Shown here in pieces: positions 1-4,020 of a DNA stretch of 5,920 nt (its first letter is position 1; each line of letters opens with the position of its first letter). Under the pieces are notes generated by a model that saw only the letters and a program-made list of their open reading frames with translations, did no database searches and was not told the origin of the DNA. The DNA comes from Devosia sp. (lineage in GTDB: Bacteria; Pseudomonadota; Alphaproteobacteria; Rhizobiales; Devosiaceae): the NCBI GenBank assembly GCA_016793415.1, contig JAEUMC010000420.1, forward strand, positions 1-5,920. Reading direction: 5' to 3'. A program made the position numbers and the translations under genes.

Positions 1-142
1 GCCCGACGGCCAGCCAGCCGAGTTGCAGCACAATGATCGAAGTCACCGAGCCCTCCGGGGACGGGTCGTACCCGCGGCCGCCTAGCGAATCCGCCGACGG
101 CTGTCCGCGACGAAAGCCGCGCAGTCTGTCGAGCCACATCAT
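1..142 (-). CDS. Possible N-terminal fragment of a hypothetical protein, cut by the left window edge
   Basis: An open minus-strand frame runs from two adjacent ATG codons (142 and 139) to the left edge without a stop, giving about 47 residues. It begins MMWLDRLRGFRRGQPS, continues with a Gly/Pro/Ser-rich stretch, and ends in a hydrophobic segment (TSIIVLQLGWLAVG) that could open a membrane helix. Third positions are mostly G or C, like the other genes here. Against it, there is no Shine-Dalgarno sequence: the 14 bases between the CCA end of the upstream tRNA-Glu and the ATG are pyrimidine-rich. If real, it would lie directly behind the tRNA and could share its transcript. I do not recognise the family, and the reading could be a chance open frame. 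Confidence 0.35.
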   Translation of the reverse strand, partial: MMWLDRLRGFRRGQPSADSLGGRGYDPSPEGSVTSIIVLQLGWLAVG

Positions 143-156
143 GAGGGAGGAGAGTT

Positions 157-231
157 TGGCGCGCCCAAGGGGAATCGAACCCCTGTTCCCGCCGTGAGAG
201 GGCGGTGTCCTGACCGCTAGACGATGGGCGC
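157..231 (-). tRNA. tRNA-Glu (anticodon CUC)
   Basis: The minus strand folds into a full cloverleaf. The 7-bp acceptor stem pairs GCGCCCA (231-225) with TGGGCGC (167-161). The D arm starts GTCTAGCGGTCAGGAC, the anticodon loop is CTCTCAC with anticodon CUC at 198-196, and the T arm is AGGGG-TTCGATT-CCCCT. The discriminator is G (160), and the CCA end is encoded at 159-157. It reads GAG codons. It differs at many positions from the neighbouring tRNA-Glu(UUC), so the pair is not a recent duplication. Confidence 0.97.
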
Positions 232-242
232 GGAGGAACTCT

Positions 243-271
243 GTTATCGGCGATGAGCGCCGTACCGTCAA
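243..271 (-). promoter_or_regulatory. Promoter of tRNA-Glu(CUC)
   Basis: On the minus strand, TTGACG (271-266) matches five of six bases of the sigma-70 type -35 box. GATAAC (248-243) matches four of six bases of the -10 box. The spacer is exactly 17 bp. Transcription would start near 236, a few bases before the tRNA 5' end at 231. The fit in both spacing and position makes this a good candidate. Confidence 0.6.
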
Positions 272-293
272 CCACCGGCCCATGAGGGGAAAG

Positions 294-368
294 TGGCGCG
301 CCCTAGGGGAGTCGAACCCCTCTCTGCACCGTGAAAGGGTGCCGTCCTAACCGATAGACGAAGGGCGC
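294..368 (-). tRNA. tRNA-Glu (anticodon UUC)
   Basis: The minus strand gives a complete cloverleaf. The acceptor stem pairs GCGCCCT (368-362) with AGGGCGC (304-298). The D arm is GTCTATCGGTTAGGAC, the anticodon stem GCACC/GGTGC carries loop CTTTCAC with UUC at 335-333, and the T arm is AGGGG-TTCGACT-CCCCT. The discriminator is G (297), followed by an encoded CCA (296-294). It reads GAA and, by wobble, GAG. It lies 62 bp upstream of the tRNA-Glu(CUC) gene on the same strand. Confidence 0.97.
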
Positions 369-380
369 CGCGGTGGCGTC

Positions 381-409
381 CGTATAGGGAGGTTCATTCG
401 GGCTGGCAA
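381..409 (-). promoter_or_regulatory. Promoter of tRNA-Glu(UUC)
   Basis: The minus strand has TTGCCA (409-404, five of six -35 matches), a 17-bp spacer and TATACG (386-381, four of six -10 matches). The predicted start is near 374, just before the tRNA 5' end at 368. It lies in the 89-bp gap behind the M15-like lipoprotein gene, so the tRNA has its own promoter. Confidence 0.65.
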
Positions 410-457
410 GGGTGTTTTTCGCAGAACCCGTTGCTAATTCCAGCCCCTGTGGAGCAA

Positions 458-913
458 TCAGCAGCCCGAGAAGGTAACGGGCTTCTTCCAGCCGCGCGGC
501 CGGTCGCGTACGTCGACATGGATGAAGCCGCGGCCCGGATAGCAGCCGAGGCCGCCGACCTGCTCGTTGCGCATGGCGAAGGCGACGAGCTGGCCCTTGG
601 AAACACCGGGGATGAAGAAGTCCACCGCCATGCAGCGCATGTGGTAGCTCGAATCCTCGCCGCCGCCGATGATGTTGCGGATCGGGTCGCGGTATTGCGA
701 GTTGACGACGATCTTCTTGCCGAAGCGGCGCTCGAACGAAGCAATCACCGAGCGCAGCTTGGGCGAGACGCAGGAATTGTCGACGTCCTCGGACGACAGG
801 AACATGCCGGCCCGCTGCACGTAGCCGCTGTAGGAGGCGCCGCCACCGCCGCCCAGAAAGAAGCAGCCGCTCAGCAGCAGGGCGCTTGCGAGCGCCGCAA
901 TAAGTCGGATCAT
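458..913 (-). CDS. Peptidase M15-like (D-Ala-D-Ala carboxypeptidase fold) lipoprotein
   Basis: This 151-residue protein starts at ATG, with GGGAAG (925-920) six bases upstream as ribosome binding site. It opens with a lipoprotein signal (MIRLIAALASALLLSGC; lipobox LSGC, lipidated Cys17) and a Gly-rich linker (21-25), so it should be membrane-anchored and face the periplasm. Residues about 50-145 match the short M15 zinc peptidase domain. The HxxxxxxD motif is at H91 and D98 (SSYHMRCMAVD), and the second histidine motif is FIHVDVRDRPRGW with H132, after GGLGCYPGRG. These are the expected zinc ligands. The family cleaves D-amino-acid peptide bonds or binds murein peptides, and this member is small and without a substrate-defining domain. 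Besides Cys17 it has C48, C94, C124 and a terminal C151, which could form two disulfides. Cleavage activity is inferred. The gene stands alone between glyoxalase and tRNA-Glu. Confidence 0.88.
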   Translation of the reverse strand: MIRLIAALASALLLSGCFFLGGGGGASYSGYVQRAGMFLSSEDVDNSCVSPKLRSVIASFERRFGKKIVVNSQYRDPIRNIIGGGEDSSYHMRCMAVDFFIPGVSKGQLVAFAMRNEQVGGLGCYPGRGFIHVDVRDRPRGWKKPVTFSGC

Positions 914-950
914 TCGTCACTTCCCATGCCGCCAGCGGGCGGTAGCAGAA

Positions 951-973
951 CGCCGGCCCTTGCCCGGCCGGCG
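951..973. repeat. GC-rich hairpin upstream of the M15-like lipoprotein gene
   Basis: CGCCGGCC (951-958) and GGCCGGCG (966-973) form a perfect 8-bp stem with a 7-base loop. On the minus strand it lies between the glyoxalase stop and the lipoprotein start and is followed by TTCTGC rather than a proper T-run. It could be a weak glyoxalase terminator or a leader structure of the lipoprotein mRNA. The sequence does not decide which. Confidence 0.4.
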
Positions 974-999
974 CTCGCGAGGAAGCTACAAAGTCTTGG

Positions 1000-1038
1000 C
1001 TAACCGCCCGCTAAGCCGATTGGTTAGCGGCGGGTTAC
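1000..1038. repeat. Imperfect inverted repeat between glyoxalase and the M15-like gene
   Basis: CTAACCGCCCGCTAA (1000-1014) and TTAGCGGCGGGTTAC (1024-1038) pair at 12 of 15 positions around a 9-base loop. It begins 32 bp past the glyoxalase stop (minus strand) and has no T-run after it, so a classical intrinsic terminator is not supported. Between it and the gene end is a 12-bp-period duplication of CCCGGAAC (1048-1055 and 1060-1067). Confidence 0.45.
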
Positions 1039-1070
1039 CTCAAGGGGCCCGGAACGGGACCCGGAACCGA

Positions 1071-1490
1071 CTACCAGGCGCCGGTGTTCGGCATCGACAG
1101 CCACGGCTCGGCCGGGGCGAGGGCGGCGCCCTCCTGCAGGATCTCCACCGAGACGTTGTCCGGCGAGCGCACGAAGGCCATGCGGCCATCGCGGGGCGGC
1201 CGGTTGATGGTGTAGCCGAGCTTCTGCATGTGGGCGCAGAACTCGTAGATGTTGGCGACCTCGTAGGCGAGGTGGCCGAAATTGCGGCCGCCGGTATAGA
1301 CCTCGGGGTCCCAGTTGTAGGTGAGCTCGACCGGCGTCTCGTGCTGGCCCTTGGCGGCGAGGAAGATCAGCGTATAGCGGCCCTTCTCGTTCTCGGTGCG
1401 CCGGATCTCCTCGAGCCCCAGCCCGTCGCGATAGAACTTCAAGCTGGCATCGATGTCGGTGATCCGCACCATGGTGTGGAGATATTTCAC
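1071..1490 (-). CDS. gloA: Glyoxalase I (lactoylglutathione lyase), VOC superfamily
   Basis: This 139-residue protein starts at GTG (1490), with a GGAGG site at 1503-1499 eight bases upstream. It should isomerise the hemithioacetal of methylglyoxal and glutathione to S-lactoylglutathione in the cytoplasm, the first step of methylglyoxal detoxification. It has the two-beta-alpha-beta-unit VOC fold of proteobacterial GloA. The N-terminus KYLHTMVRITDIDASLKFY resembles E. coli GloA, as does VELTYNWD (54-61). The four expected metal ligands are H5, E55, H73 (in NFGHLAYEV) and E116 (in VSVEIL). Length is typical; the C-terminal tail after about residue 120 is Ala/Pro-rich. It is divergent from the cold-shock gene, and no second glyoxalase gene is nearby. 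A different VOC enzyme is possible, but the LTYNW motif and full ligand set favour glyoxalase I. Confidence 0.9.
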   Translation of the reverse strand: MKYLHTMVRITDIDASLKFYRDGLGLEEIRRTENEKGRYTLIFLAAKGQHETPVELTYNWDPEVYTGGRNFGHLAYEVANIYEFCAHMQKLGYTINRPPRDGRMAFVRSPDNVSVEILQEGAALAPAEPWLSMPNTGAW

Positions 1491-1602
1491 GTCTCGGTCC
1501 TCCGGTAGAATGGCGGCCTACAACAGCTGGCTCCCTGCATCAAGTTGGACGCTAGTCGCGCCAGCCGGCATCTGCAGGTGCTGAAGCGCTTGCGAAAAAC
1601 TC

Positions 1603-1631
1603 CTGACAAAATCGTAAACGCTTCTTAACTT
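1603..1631 (+). promoter_or_regulatory. Tentative promoter of the double cold-shock gene
   Basis: CTGACA (1603-1608) matches five of six -35 bases and is followed after 17 bp by TAACTT (1626-1631), only three of six -10 bases. It sits in the 220-bp divergent spacer and would give a leader of roughly 70-75 bases containing the inverted repeats at 1652-1695. The weak -10 box keeps confidence low. Confidence 0.25.
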
Positions 1632-1651
1632 CCCGTGCTGAATCGGACACA

Positions 1652-1695
1652 GTACTCACATTGTGGCGTACCCCGATCAGCGGCGGGGTGAGTAC
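1652..1695 (+). promoter_or_regulatory. Leader hairpins just before the cold-shock gene's ribosome binding site
   Basis: GTACTCAC (1652-1659) is the perfect complement of GTGAGTAC (1688-1695), an 8-bp stem closing a 28-base loop. Inside it, ACCCCG (1670-1675) pairs with CGGGGT (1684-1689), a 6-bp GC-rich stem with an 8-base loop. The two stems share bases 1688-1689, so both cannot be fully formed at once. The structure ends two bases before the AAAAGG ribosome site (1697-1702). Cold-shock mRNAs are known to use temperature-dependent leader folding; that this leader does so is inference. Confidence 0.4.
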
Positions 1696-1710
1696 GAAAA
1701 GGCTTGAGGC

Positions 1711-2334
1711 ATGGGGGCCAAGTTTACAGCCGACGGCGACGAACCCGGGTTCCGGTCCGACGAGACTGGCCCGCTCGGGCAGCACCCGGCATCCGACCAC
1801 GGCGGCGACGCCAATCTCGATGTCATCGAGGTGGTCGGGTCGATCAAGTGGTTCGACGTTTCCAAGGGTTTCGGTTTCATCGTCCCCGATGATGGCCGCC
1901 CTGATGTTCTCCTGCATGTGACCTGCCTCAGGCGTGACGGCTACCAGACCGCCTACGAAGGCTCGCGCATCGTCGTCGAGGCCTTGGCGCGTCCTGGCGG
2001 GCTGCAGGCGTTCCGCATCCTGTCGATGGACGATTCGACCGCCAAGCATCCGGCTCAGATGCCGGCGCCGCGGACGCACGTCACGGTGGAGCCGACCAGC
2101 CGGCTCGAACGCCTCGAGGTGAAGTGGTTCAACCGCATCCGCGGCTTCGGCTTCCTCTCTGCCGGCGACGGTGCTCCGGATATCTTCGTCCATATGGAAA
2201 CGCTGCGCCGCTTCGGCATCACCGAGCTGCGCCCCGGCCAGCACGTCCTGGTGCGCTACGGGCAGGGCCCCAAGGGCCTGATGGTCGCCGAGATCCGCCC
2301 CGACGGTTGGGGCGACGCCCCGTCCTCGCACTGA
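1711..2334 (+). CDS. Double cold-shock-domain protein (CspA family, two CSDs)
   Basis: This 207-residue protein starts at ATG 1711, with AAAAGG (1697-1702) eight bases upstream. It has two OB-fold cold-shock domains, which bind single-stranded RNA or DNA and melt RNA structure in the cytoplasm. Domain 1 spans about 41-105, with [16 protein letters not shown] (RNP1 KGFGFI at 52-57) and RNP2 VLLHV at 66-70, a variant of the usual VFVHI. Domain 2 spans about 135-196, with [13 protein letters not shown] (RNP1 RGFGFL at 144-149) and RNP2 IFVHM at 158-162. A 40-residue polar N-terminal extension (Asp/Gly-rich) and a Pro/Thr linker (about 110-130) look disordered. Two-domain Csp proteins of about 200 residues are typical of alphaproteobacteria. 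It is a single-gene unit. Whether it is cold-induced is not visible; many family members are growth-phase or constitutive. Confidence 0.93.
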   Translation: MGAKFTADGDEPGFRSDETGPLGQHPASDHGGDANLDVIEVVGSIKWFDVSKGFGFIVPDDGRPDVLLHVTCLRRDGYQTAYEGSRIVVEALARPGGLQAFRILSMDDSTAKHPAQMPAPRTHVTVEPTSRLERLEVKWFNRIRGFGFLSAGDGAPDIFVHMETLRRFGITELRPGQHVLVRYGQGPKGLMVAEIRPDGWGDAPSSH

Positions 2335-2385
2335 TCCTGTAGCCCCTGGCCTCTCCGGGCGGTCGAGCAATCGTGCCCTCCAGGA

Positions 2386-2581
2386 CCCCCTCTCTTGCAA
2401 AATCTAAGGCTTAGCCAAACGGCTAAACCTAAGATTTTGCTTTCTCCCCCGCCAAGGGGGAGATGATCCGTGCCTTCCACTTGCATCAGTCTTGCAGTCG
2501 GGACTCTCCCCCCTTGGCGGGGGAGAAAGCGAAAACTTGGGCTTAGCGCAGCTAAGTCCTTAGTTTTCGCAAGAGAGGGGG
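2386..2581. repeat. 196-bp nested palindromic element (MITE-like or palindromic intergenic repeat)
   Basis: The ends are a perfect 13-bp inverted repeat: CCCCCTCTCTTGC (2386-2398) and GCAAGAGAGGGGG (2569-2581). Inside each end is a separate strong hairpin: 2397-2440 (20-nt arms, 18 of 20 paired, loop AAAC) and 2529-2570 (19/20-nt arms, loop GCA). Further in, TTTCTCCCCCGCCAAGGGGG (2441-2460) is perfectly inverted at 2509-2528, and each copy is itself a hairpin (TCTCCCCC-GCCAA-GGGGGAGA). The core 2464-2503 is unpaired. There is no coding capacity, transposase or target-site duplication in the flanks. The layout fits a non-autonomous palindromic repeat family. Activity as a bidirectional transcription terminator or mRNA end-stabiliser is possible. 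Family membership cannot be tested within one window. Confidence 0.75.
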
Positions 2582-2653
2582 GCGCGGGGAGCCACCGGCG
2601 CCATTCCTTATTCAGCCGTTCCCCACATGCGATAGCCGCGCCTGAAGGGAGCG

Positions 2654-2672
2654 CCGAGGCGCCGCGCCTCGG
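2654..2672. repeat. GC-rich hairpin
   Basis: CCGAGGCG (2654-2661) and CGCCTCGG (2665-2672) form a perfect 8-bp stem with a 3-base loop. It lies between the palindromic element and the DUF192 gene. Neither strand has a T-run after it, so I do not call it a terminator. Confidence 0.4.
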
Positions 2673-2715
2673 TTGCAACGTTGTTTCCGAACTCGGGCTG
2701 CCGCGCTAAGGTGCC

Positions 2716-2721
2716 GATAAT
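2716..2721 (+). promoter_or_regulatory. -10-like box for a short-leader DUF192 transcript
   Basis: GATAAT matches five of six bases of the -10 consensus. With a start about seven bases downstream (near 2728), the mRNA would begin some 10 bases before the ATG at 2738. No clear -35 box is seen at 16-18 bp spacing, so the call rests on the -10 match and its position. Confidence 0.3.
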
Positions 2722-2737
2722 CTGCACCTAACCCCCC

Positions 2738-3208
2738 ATGCTCTCCATGACCATCTTCCGGGCCTTGCACGGCGCGTTTCTCGCCTTCCTGCTCCTGACG
2801 TTGACCGCCTGCGCCTCCGATGACCGGCTGGTGATCGAGTCGCGCAACGGCAACCACCCCTTCACCGTCGAAGTGGTCGATACGCCCGAGTCCCGGGCCA
2901 AGGGCCTGATGTACCGGGAATCTCTCGCGCCCGACGCGGGCATGCTGTTCGACTTCAAGGAGAGCCGCGAGGTCAGCTTCTGGATGAGCAACACGTTGAT
3001 CCCGCTCGATATGGTGTTCATCACCGCCGAAGGGCTGGTCGCCAACATCCACGCCAATGCCCGGCCGCTCGACCTGACCTCGATCCCCTCCGATGGCCCG
3101 GTGATGTTCGTGCTCGAAATCCCCGGCGGCCGCGCCAAGGAACTCGGCCTCGCGCCCGGCGATCGCGTCGTGCACGACCGCATCAAGAACGGCGCTACAG
3201 CCGGCTGA
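2738..3208 (+). CDS. DUF192 family lipoprotein
   Basis: This 156-residue protein is a probable periplasmic lipoprotein. Residues 1-25 form a signal with hydrophobic core AFLAFLLLTLTAC and lipobox LTAC (Cys25). Residues about 32-150 form the single DUF192 domain: RAKGLMYR (53-60), GMLFDF (68-73), FWMSNTLIPLDMVFI (81-95), VANIHANARPLD (101-112) and VLEIPGGRAKELGLAPGD (125-142), all family hallmarks. The function of DUF192 is not established; the fold is a small beta-rich domain found in bacteria and archaea, often exported. The start is uncertain between ATG 2738 and ATG 2747, because a TAA at 2729 blocks anything further upstream. Neither ATG has a Shine-Dalgarno sequence, only a C-run. Its 3' end overlaps the convergent membrane-protein gene by 14 bp. 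Confidence 0.9.
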   Translation: MLSMTIFRALHGAFLAFLLLTLTACASDDRLVIESRNGNHPFTVEVVDTPESRAKGLMYRESLAPDAGMLFDFKESREVSFWMSNTLIPLDMVFITAEGLVANIHANARPLDLTSIPSDGPVMFVLEIPGGRAKELGLAPGDRVVHDRIKNGATAG

Positions 3209-3881
3209 TCACCATGCAGTCGAGCACTGCCACGAGGTGGAGGCTCGCCCCGGCGACGACGAAGCCGTGCCACACCGCGTTGTGGAAGGTGAGCCGCTCC
3301 CACAGGTGGAAGATCAACCCGACGCTGTAGCAGAGCCCGCCCGCCACCAGTAGCCACAGCGCCGCGCCCGGCAGGTGCGAGGCCAGCGCCTGGAACACGA
3401 ACACGCCGCTCCAGCCGATGCCGAGATAGAGCACGATCGCGCCGCGCCCGAAGCGGTGCGGCACGAACAGTTTCAGCGCCATGCCGGTGAGCGCCGCTCC
3501 CCAGATCAACAGCCCGATCAGGATGCTCGAGGGCGTCGCACCGAGCAGCACCAGGAACGGCGTGTAGGTGCCGGCGATGAACAGGAAGATCGCTGCCTGG
3601 TCGAGCCGCGCCAGGGTACGCTTGGCAGGGGAGGTGATCGGGCAGAGGTTGAAGGCGAGCGAGATGCTGAGCACCAGCAACAGGCTTCCGACATAGAGCG
3701 CCAGCGCCGGCAACTCGCTGGGCGCCGTTTCGTAACCGGCGAAGGCCAGCAGCACCGCCCCCAGCGCCACCGCCACGACGATGCCGATACCATGCACCAC
3801 CCCGTCGGCGATCAGCTCGGGCAGGGTGAAGGGGCGGCCCCGGGTCCACCAGGTGCGGGTGATCGTCGTCTCGGTCGTCAC
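3195..3881 (-). CDS. Hemolysin III / PAQR family (TrhA-like) integral membrane protein
   Basis: This 228-residue protein starts at GTG (3881), with AAGAGA (3893-3888) six bases upstream. It has about seven hydrophobic helices (roughly 24-48, 56-78, 95-115, 119-138, 147-167, 173-193, 203-222) and family signatures: PELIADGVVHGIG (21-33), RLDQAAIFLFIAGTYTPF (92-109), YLGIGWSGV (152-160), GGLCYSVGLIF (181-191) and NAVWHGFVVAGASLH (201-215). The family includes Bacillus hemolysin III, E. coli TrhA (YqfA) and eukaryotic adiponectin receptors, with roles in membrane lipid homeostasis; hemolysis is not a safe inference. Positions that are usually metal-binding histidines differ: SxxxH is SLAFN (74-78), DH is D94-Q95, and the first histidine of the last motif is N201, though H205 and H215 remain. 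It is divergent from the ArsR-type gene. Confidence 0.88.
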   Translation of the reverse strand: MTTETTITRTWWTRGRPFTLPELIADGVVHGIGIVVAVALGAVLLAFAGYETAPSELPALALYVGSLLLVLSISLAFNLCPITSPAKRTLARLDQAAIFLFIAGTYTPFLVLLGATPSSILIGLLIWGAALTGMALKLFVPHRFGRGAIVLYLGIGWSGVFVFQALASHLPGAALWLLVAGGLCYSVGLIFHLWERLTFHNAVWHGFVVAGASLHLVAVLDCMVISRL

Positions 3882-3906
3882 GGCGCGTCTCTTGCAAAGA
3901 AATAAG

Positions 3907-3937
3907 CTGTGACAATCCCGTCATCGGACTGTCACAG
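3907..3937. promoter_or_regulatory. Inverted repeat in the PAQR/ArsR divergent spacer, candidate operator
   Basis: CTGTGACA (3907-3914) and TGTCACAG (3930-3937) are perfect 8-bp inverted halves separated by 15 bp, centred 41 bp upstream of the membrane-protein start. A shorter TGAC-N6-GTCA dyad (3910-3923) lies inside. There is no T-run, so an operator is likelier than a terminator. The binding protein is unknown; the divergently encoded ArsR-type regulator is one candidate. Confidence 0.4.
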
Positions 3938-3962
3938 TCAACCCATTCCGCTCCCACAGCGC

Positions 3963-3990
3963 TTGACACGTAACGCAGTTGTTACAACTG
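3963..3990 (+). promoter_or_regulatory. -35 box and operator dyad upstream of the ArsR-type gene
   Basis: TTGACA (3963-3968) is a consensus -35 box. Downstream lies CAGTTGT-T-ACAACTG (3976-3990), a palindrome with perfect 7-bp arms around one base, overlapped by GTAAC-N6-GTTAC (3970-3985). No good -10 box sits at 16-18 bp from the TTGACA. The dyad occupies the zone where polymerase would bind or start, about 30 bp before the ATG. This fits autorepression, the usual arrangement for ArsR-family genes. Operator function is inferred. Confidence 0.5.
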
Positions 3991-4020
3991 TCCGCGCATT
4001 CCATTGTTTCGGAAGACGAA

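Larger units (their letters stand above)
2335..2737. other. 403-bp gene-free interval holding a nested palindromic repeat
   Basis: No credible gene lies between the cold-shock stop and the DUF192 start. The short open frames here run through the palindromic arms and lack ribosome sites and recognisable protein sequence. The content is a 50-bp featureless lead-in, the palindromic element at 2386-2581, a GC-rich hairpin at 2654-2672 and a -10-like GATAAT at 2716-2721. I see no tRNA, riboswitch or clear T-tailed terminator for the cold-shock gene, although the element's first hairpin could serve that purpose. Confidence 0.7.

Noticed and set aside
303..1003. Open frames on both strands (303-920 minus, 431-1003 plus) around the M15-like gene
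   Set aside because: They overlap a tRNA gene or lie antisense to the lipobox and zinc motifs of the real gene, and their sequence is low-complexity.
960..1508. Plus-strand open frame of 182 codons opposite glyoxalase
   Set aside because: The minus-strand protein has all four metal ligands and a good ribosome site. The plus frame has neither domain nor ribosome site.
1552..2400. Minus-strand open frame of 282 codons opposite the cold-shock gene
   Set aside because: It lies antisense to two clear cold-shock domains with RNP motifs, has no domain of its own, and reads into the palindromic element.
2397..2450. Intrinsic terminator for the cold-shock gene
   Set aside because: The hairpin is strong, but the following bases are TTTCTCCCCC, not a T-run. 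It also belongs to the larger palindromic element, so I list it only as a possible function.
2470..2709. Plus-strand open frame of 79 codons in the gene-free interval
   Set aside because: Much of it is translated palindromic-repeat sequence. It has no ribosome site and no recognisable protein features.
3888..3898. TCTCTTGCAAA, identical to part of the palindromic element's left end (2391-2401)
   Set aside because: Eleven matching bases without any further similarity or palindromic context are best taken as chance. Here they also cover the membrane-protein gene's ribosome site.
2728..3969. Long minus-strand open frame of 413 codons
   Set aside because: It is a shadow of the DUF192 gene and the membrane-protein gene read in another frame. 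It is rich in Arg/Gly/Ala, matches no domain, and spans two real genes and the divergent spacer.
3979..4020. N-terminal extension of the ArsR-type protein from a TTG codon
   Set aside because: The ATG at 4021 has GGAAG at proper spacing and starts where ArsR domains normally start. The TTG lies inside the operator dyad and has no ribosome site.
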